Shown: one piece after another, positions 5,599-6,843 of the stretch | Position numbering within the stretch: the stretch's first letter is position 1 | How the letters are laid out: every line of letters begins with the position of its first letter | Assembly: GCA_009936885.1 (NCBI GenBank) | Contig: JAACDT010000208.1 | Location: forward strand, 1-6,843 | Reading direction: 5' to 3' | Origin: Alphaproteobacteria bacterium | GTDB taxonomy: Bacteria > Pseudomonadota > Alphaproteobacteria > Puniceispirillales > Puniceispirillaceae | Length of the DNA stretch: 6,843 nucleotides | Program-made: the position numbers and the translations under genes | The notes under the pieces: model-generated | Databases searched by the model: none | What the model was told of the DNA's origin: nothing | What the model saw: only the letters and a program-made list of their open reading frames with translations

Positions 5599-6522
5599 TT
5601 ACGTATTAGATAGCAGATCAAAAGGGGTGTTCCCAAATTGATCTCGTGCATCTTTGTATAAAGGGGCGATTTTTTCTTGGAAAAGGGCGGTTTGCGCTTC
5701 TGTTAGGGAATGGATTTGACCCCCTGCCTCAATTATCAATTTCTCTGCTATTCTCACATCTGTTTCAATTTGAGTGCGTTGCCACTGCATTGCGTCGCCT
5801 GCAGCTTCTATGATGGCCTGTTTTAATGGTTCAGGCCAGAGGTAGAAACGGCTTCGATTACACATTATCGCGCGCGAAATATAGAAGTGATTAGAGAGCG
5901 TATGGTGCTTATGATAGTTATGAACGCCATAGGTGGTGGTGTTGGTATAGGGGTTTTCTTGCGCATCTAGTGCGCCTGTTTGTATGTCTGTTATGGCTTG
6001 TGTAAGGTCCATCCTAATCGGGCTCGCGCCAAGAAGTTCAAAAAAACGAGAATGAATATCGCTGGGCAATACCCTTATTTTTAAATCCTTCATATCATCA
6101 GGCTGGCTAATAACTCGAATTGAGTTAGATATCTGCCGAAACCCGTTTTCCAGATAGCCTAGTATCTTGTAGTTTTTTCTATCTTCAATTCGGTTTGTTA
6201 AATACTGCCCAAGTGCGCCATCCATTGCCCCTCTCGCATGTGCGTTATCTCTGAATAAAAAAGGCAAATCAACAAATCCAAGCTCTGGCACATCATCTGT
6301 AAGATAACTGGTTGACTGATAGGTTATGGTTAATACCCCTTGATCTGTCATCCATAAAATATCTTCAGATTTATACCCTAAATCCATGACATTATAGACA
6401 TATTGCACATCTACTAAATCAGGAAATAGAGTTGAAATTTTATCTCCCATTATTTTAAGGGACTTTGAAAAAGAGGTATTTTCAGGACCATAACCCGCAA
6501 AAATAATTTGAAATCGCTGCAC
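5599..6522 (-). CDS. dctP: TRAP transporter DctP-like binding protein without signal peptide
   Basis: A 307-residue DctP-type solute-binding protein (PF03480-like). Recognisable blocks are FAGYGPENTSFSKSL (8-22), corresponding to the start of a mature binding protein; DLGYKSEDILWMTDQG (47-62); VDLPFLFRDNAHARGAMDG (84-102); GFRQISNS (127-134); and DMKDLKIRVLPSDIHSRFFE (143-162), with Arg150 at the carboxylate-binding position. ALDAQENPYTNTT (184-196) and a long C-terminal helical region follow. Family members are secreted to the periplasm with a ~25-residue signal; here the start is GTG at 6522 with no hydrophobic leader. An in-frame TAA (6537-6535) lies five codons upstream, so the protein cannot extend. 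The start is supported by AAGGG 9 nt before it. No DctQ or DctM membrane gene is adjacent. It may be a cytosolic paralogue, a decayed gene, or one whose leader was lost. The ligand is unknown; organic acids are typical. Confidence 0.87.
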   Translation of the reverse strand: MQRFQIIFAGYGPENTSFSKSLKIMGDKISTLFPDLVDVQYVYNVMDLGYKSEDILWMTDQGVLTITYQSTSYLTDDVPELGFVDLPFLFRDNAHARGAMDGALGQYLTNRIEDRKNYKILGYLENGFRQISNSIRVISQPDDMKDLKIRVLPSDIHSRFFELLGASPIRMDLTQAITDIQTGALDAQENPYTNTTTYGVHNYHKHHTLSNHFYISRAIMCNRSRFYLWPEPLKQAIIEAAGDAMQWQRTQIETDVRIAEKLIIEAGGQIHSLTEAQTALFQEKIAPLYKDARDQFGNTPFDLLSNT

Positions 6523-6531
6523 GTTCTTAAA

Positions 6532-6536
6532 CCCTT
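6532..6536 (-). promoter_or_regulatory. Ribosome-binding site supporting the GTG start of the TRAP gene
   Basis: On the minus strand AAGGG stands 9 nt before the GTG at 6522. The in-frame TAA at 6537-6535 overlaps it. Together they support initiation at the GTG and argue against a missed upstream start carrying a signal peptide. Confidence 0.5.
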
Positions 6537-6556
6537 ATCTAAAATATATCAGCAAG

Positions 6557-6596
6557 CCCTAGGGCGGGCTAGAATACCCTAGGATGGGCTATAATA
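6557..6596. repeat. Two tandem 20-bp units between divergent TRAP and ytoQ genes
   Basis: Copies at 6557-6576 and 6577-6596 match at 17 of 20 positions; both begin CCCTAGG, contain GGGCTA, and end AATA. The first copy also contains the palindrome CCCTAGGG, and AGCCC/GGGCT arms flank it (6555-6570), so hairpins can form. The array sits about 35-75 bp before the TRAP start, inside its probable leader or promoter-proximal region. Operator, attenuator or simple duplication are all possible. Confidence 0.55.
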
Positions 6597-6637
6597 ATTG
6601 TCACCATTAAAGTAGAATTTATCTGTTTTTTTGCTAT

Positions 6638-6666
6638 TTTTTATCAGTGAGATACGCTTTTATCAA
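6638..6666 (-). promoter_or_regulatory. Candidate promoter for the TRAP gene
   Basis: On the minus strand TTGATA (6666-6661) is followed after 17 bp by TAAAAA (6643-6638). Transcription from here would give a leader of about 110 nt that includes the 20-bp tandem repeat. The match is modest in AT-rich DNA. Confidence 0.25.
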
Positions 6667-6756
6667 GTTCCATCATATGCAATACTAGGTCAATTTATTC
6701 ACCCATTATACTCATTTCATATCAAGTTCATGCTATGATGTAGGTGATTTTAATGT

Positions 6757-6762
6757 AAGGAG
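6757..6762 (+). promoter_or_regulatory. Strong ribosome-binding site for ytoQ
   Basis: AAGGAG lies 7 nt before the ATG at 6770 and is the best Shine-Dalgarno match in the window. It fixes the start of a gene of which only 24 codons are visible. Confidence 0.7.
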
Positions 6763-6769
6763 CACATAA

Positions 6770-6843
6770 ATGCATTGGACAGTTTATCTTTCTGGCGAAA
6801 TACACACAGACTGGCGCGATATAATTCAAGCGCAATCGGTTAC
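6770..6843 (+). CDS. ytoQ: YtoQ family protein, N-terminal fragment (3' truncated by window end)
   Basis: Only 24 codons lie in the window. The opening MHWTVYLSGEIHTDWRDII closely resembles the start of YtoQ family proteins (named after Bacillus subtilis YtoQ), whose first strand and turn carry a VYLSGEIHTDWR-type sequence. The family's biochemical role is, to my knowledge, undefined; a link to nucleoside 2-deoxyribosyltransferase-like folds has been suggested, and I would not assign a reaction. The start is well supported by the AAGGAG just upstream. The gene diverges from the TRAP gene across a 247-bp region, and the rest of it lies beyond the window. Confidence 0.7.
   Translation, partial: MHWTVYLSGEIHTDWRDIIQAQSV

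Overview
The window reads like accessory or catabolic chromosomal DNA of a moderately AT-rich alphaproteobacterium. Protein-level resemblance points to a marine group such as SAR116 (Puniceispirillum-like); this is inference from protein style, because the window has no rRNA or other phylogenetic marker. The evidence is a TRAP-type solute-binding protein, an alphaproteobacterial-style fusion of a molybdopterin-binding domain to a MocA-like nucleotidyltransferase, an LldD-like flavoprotein and an Ldh_2 family oxidoreductase. The first ~85 bases do not fit: a hand count gives about 70% G+C, and they cut off the amidase N-terminus. They look like foreign or chimeric sequence.

Layout from left to right: GC-rich foreign segment (1-~85); 5'-truncated amidase-signature hydrolase on + (112-1317, with homology reading back to about 88); a short convergent gap with an 8-bp inverted repeat; Ldh_2 family NAD(P)-dependent 2-hydroxyacid dehydrogenase on - (1382-2431); a 224-bp divergent control region with two inverted repeats and three 12-bp tandem units; the molybdopterin-binding/MocA-like fusion on + (2656-4290); a 136-bp gap with a promoter candidate; the FMN-dependent alpha-hydroxyacid dehydrogenase on + (4427-5572); a 26-bp convergent gap; a TRAP DctP-like protein on - (5599-6522) that lacks a signal peptide; a 247-bp divergent region with a 20-bp tandem repeat; and the first 24 codons of a YtoQ family gene on + (6770 to window end).

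Two enzymes act on 2-hydroxyacids, one NAD(P)-linked and one flavin-linked. A TRAP-type binding protein (a family that usually binds organic acids) and an amidase lie beside them. A loose theme of organic acid and amide catabolism is reasonable, but the genes alternate in strand and do not form one operon, so joint function is inference. The molybdenum-cofactor protein would be expected to serve a molybdoenzyme of the xanthine dehydrogenase/CO dehydrogenase class, and none is present here.

The points most worth checking are the loss of the conserved flavin-contacting lysine (Lys to Gln) in the LldD-like enzyme, the orphan TRAP binding protein with no export signal, the left-end join, and the repeat-rich divergent intergenic regions. 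I did not find a clear new multi-gene system, CRISPR array, tRNA, rRNA or insertion sequence.
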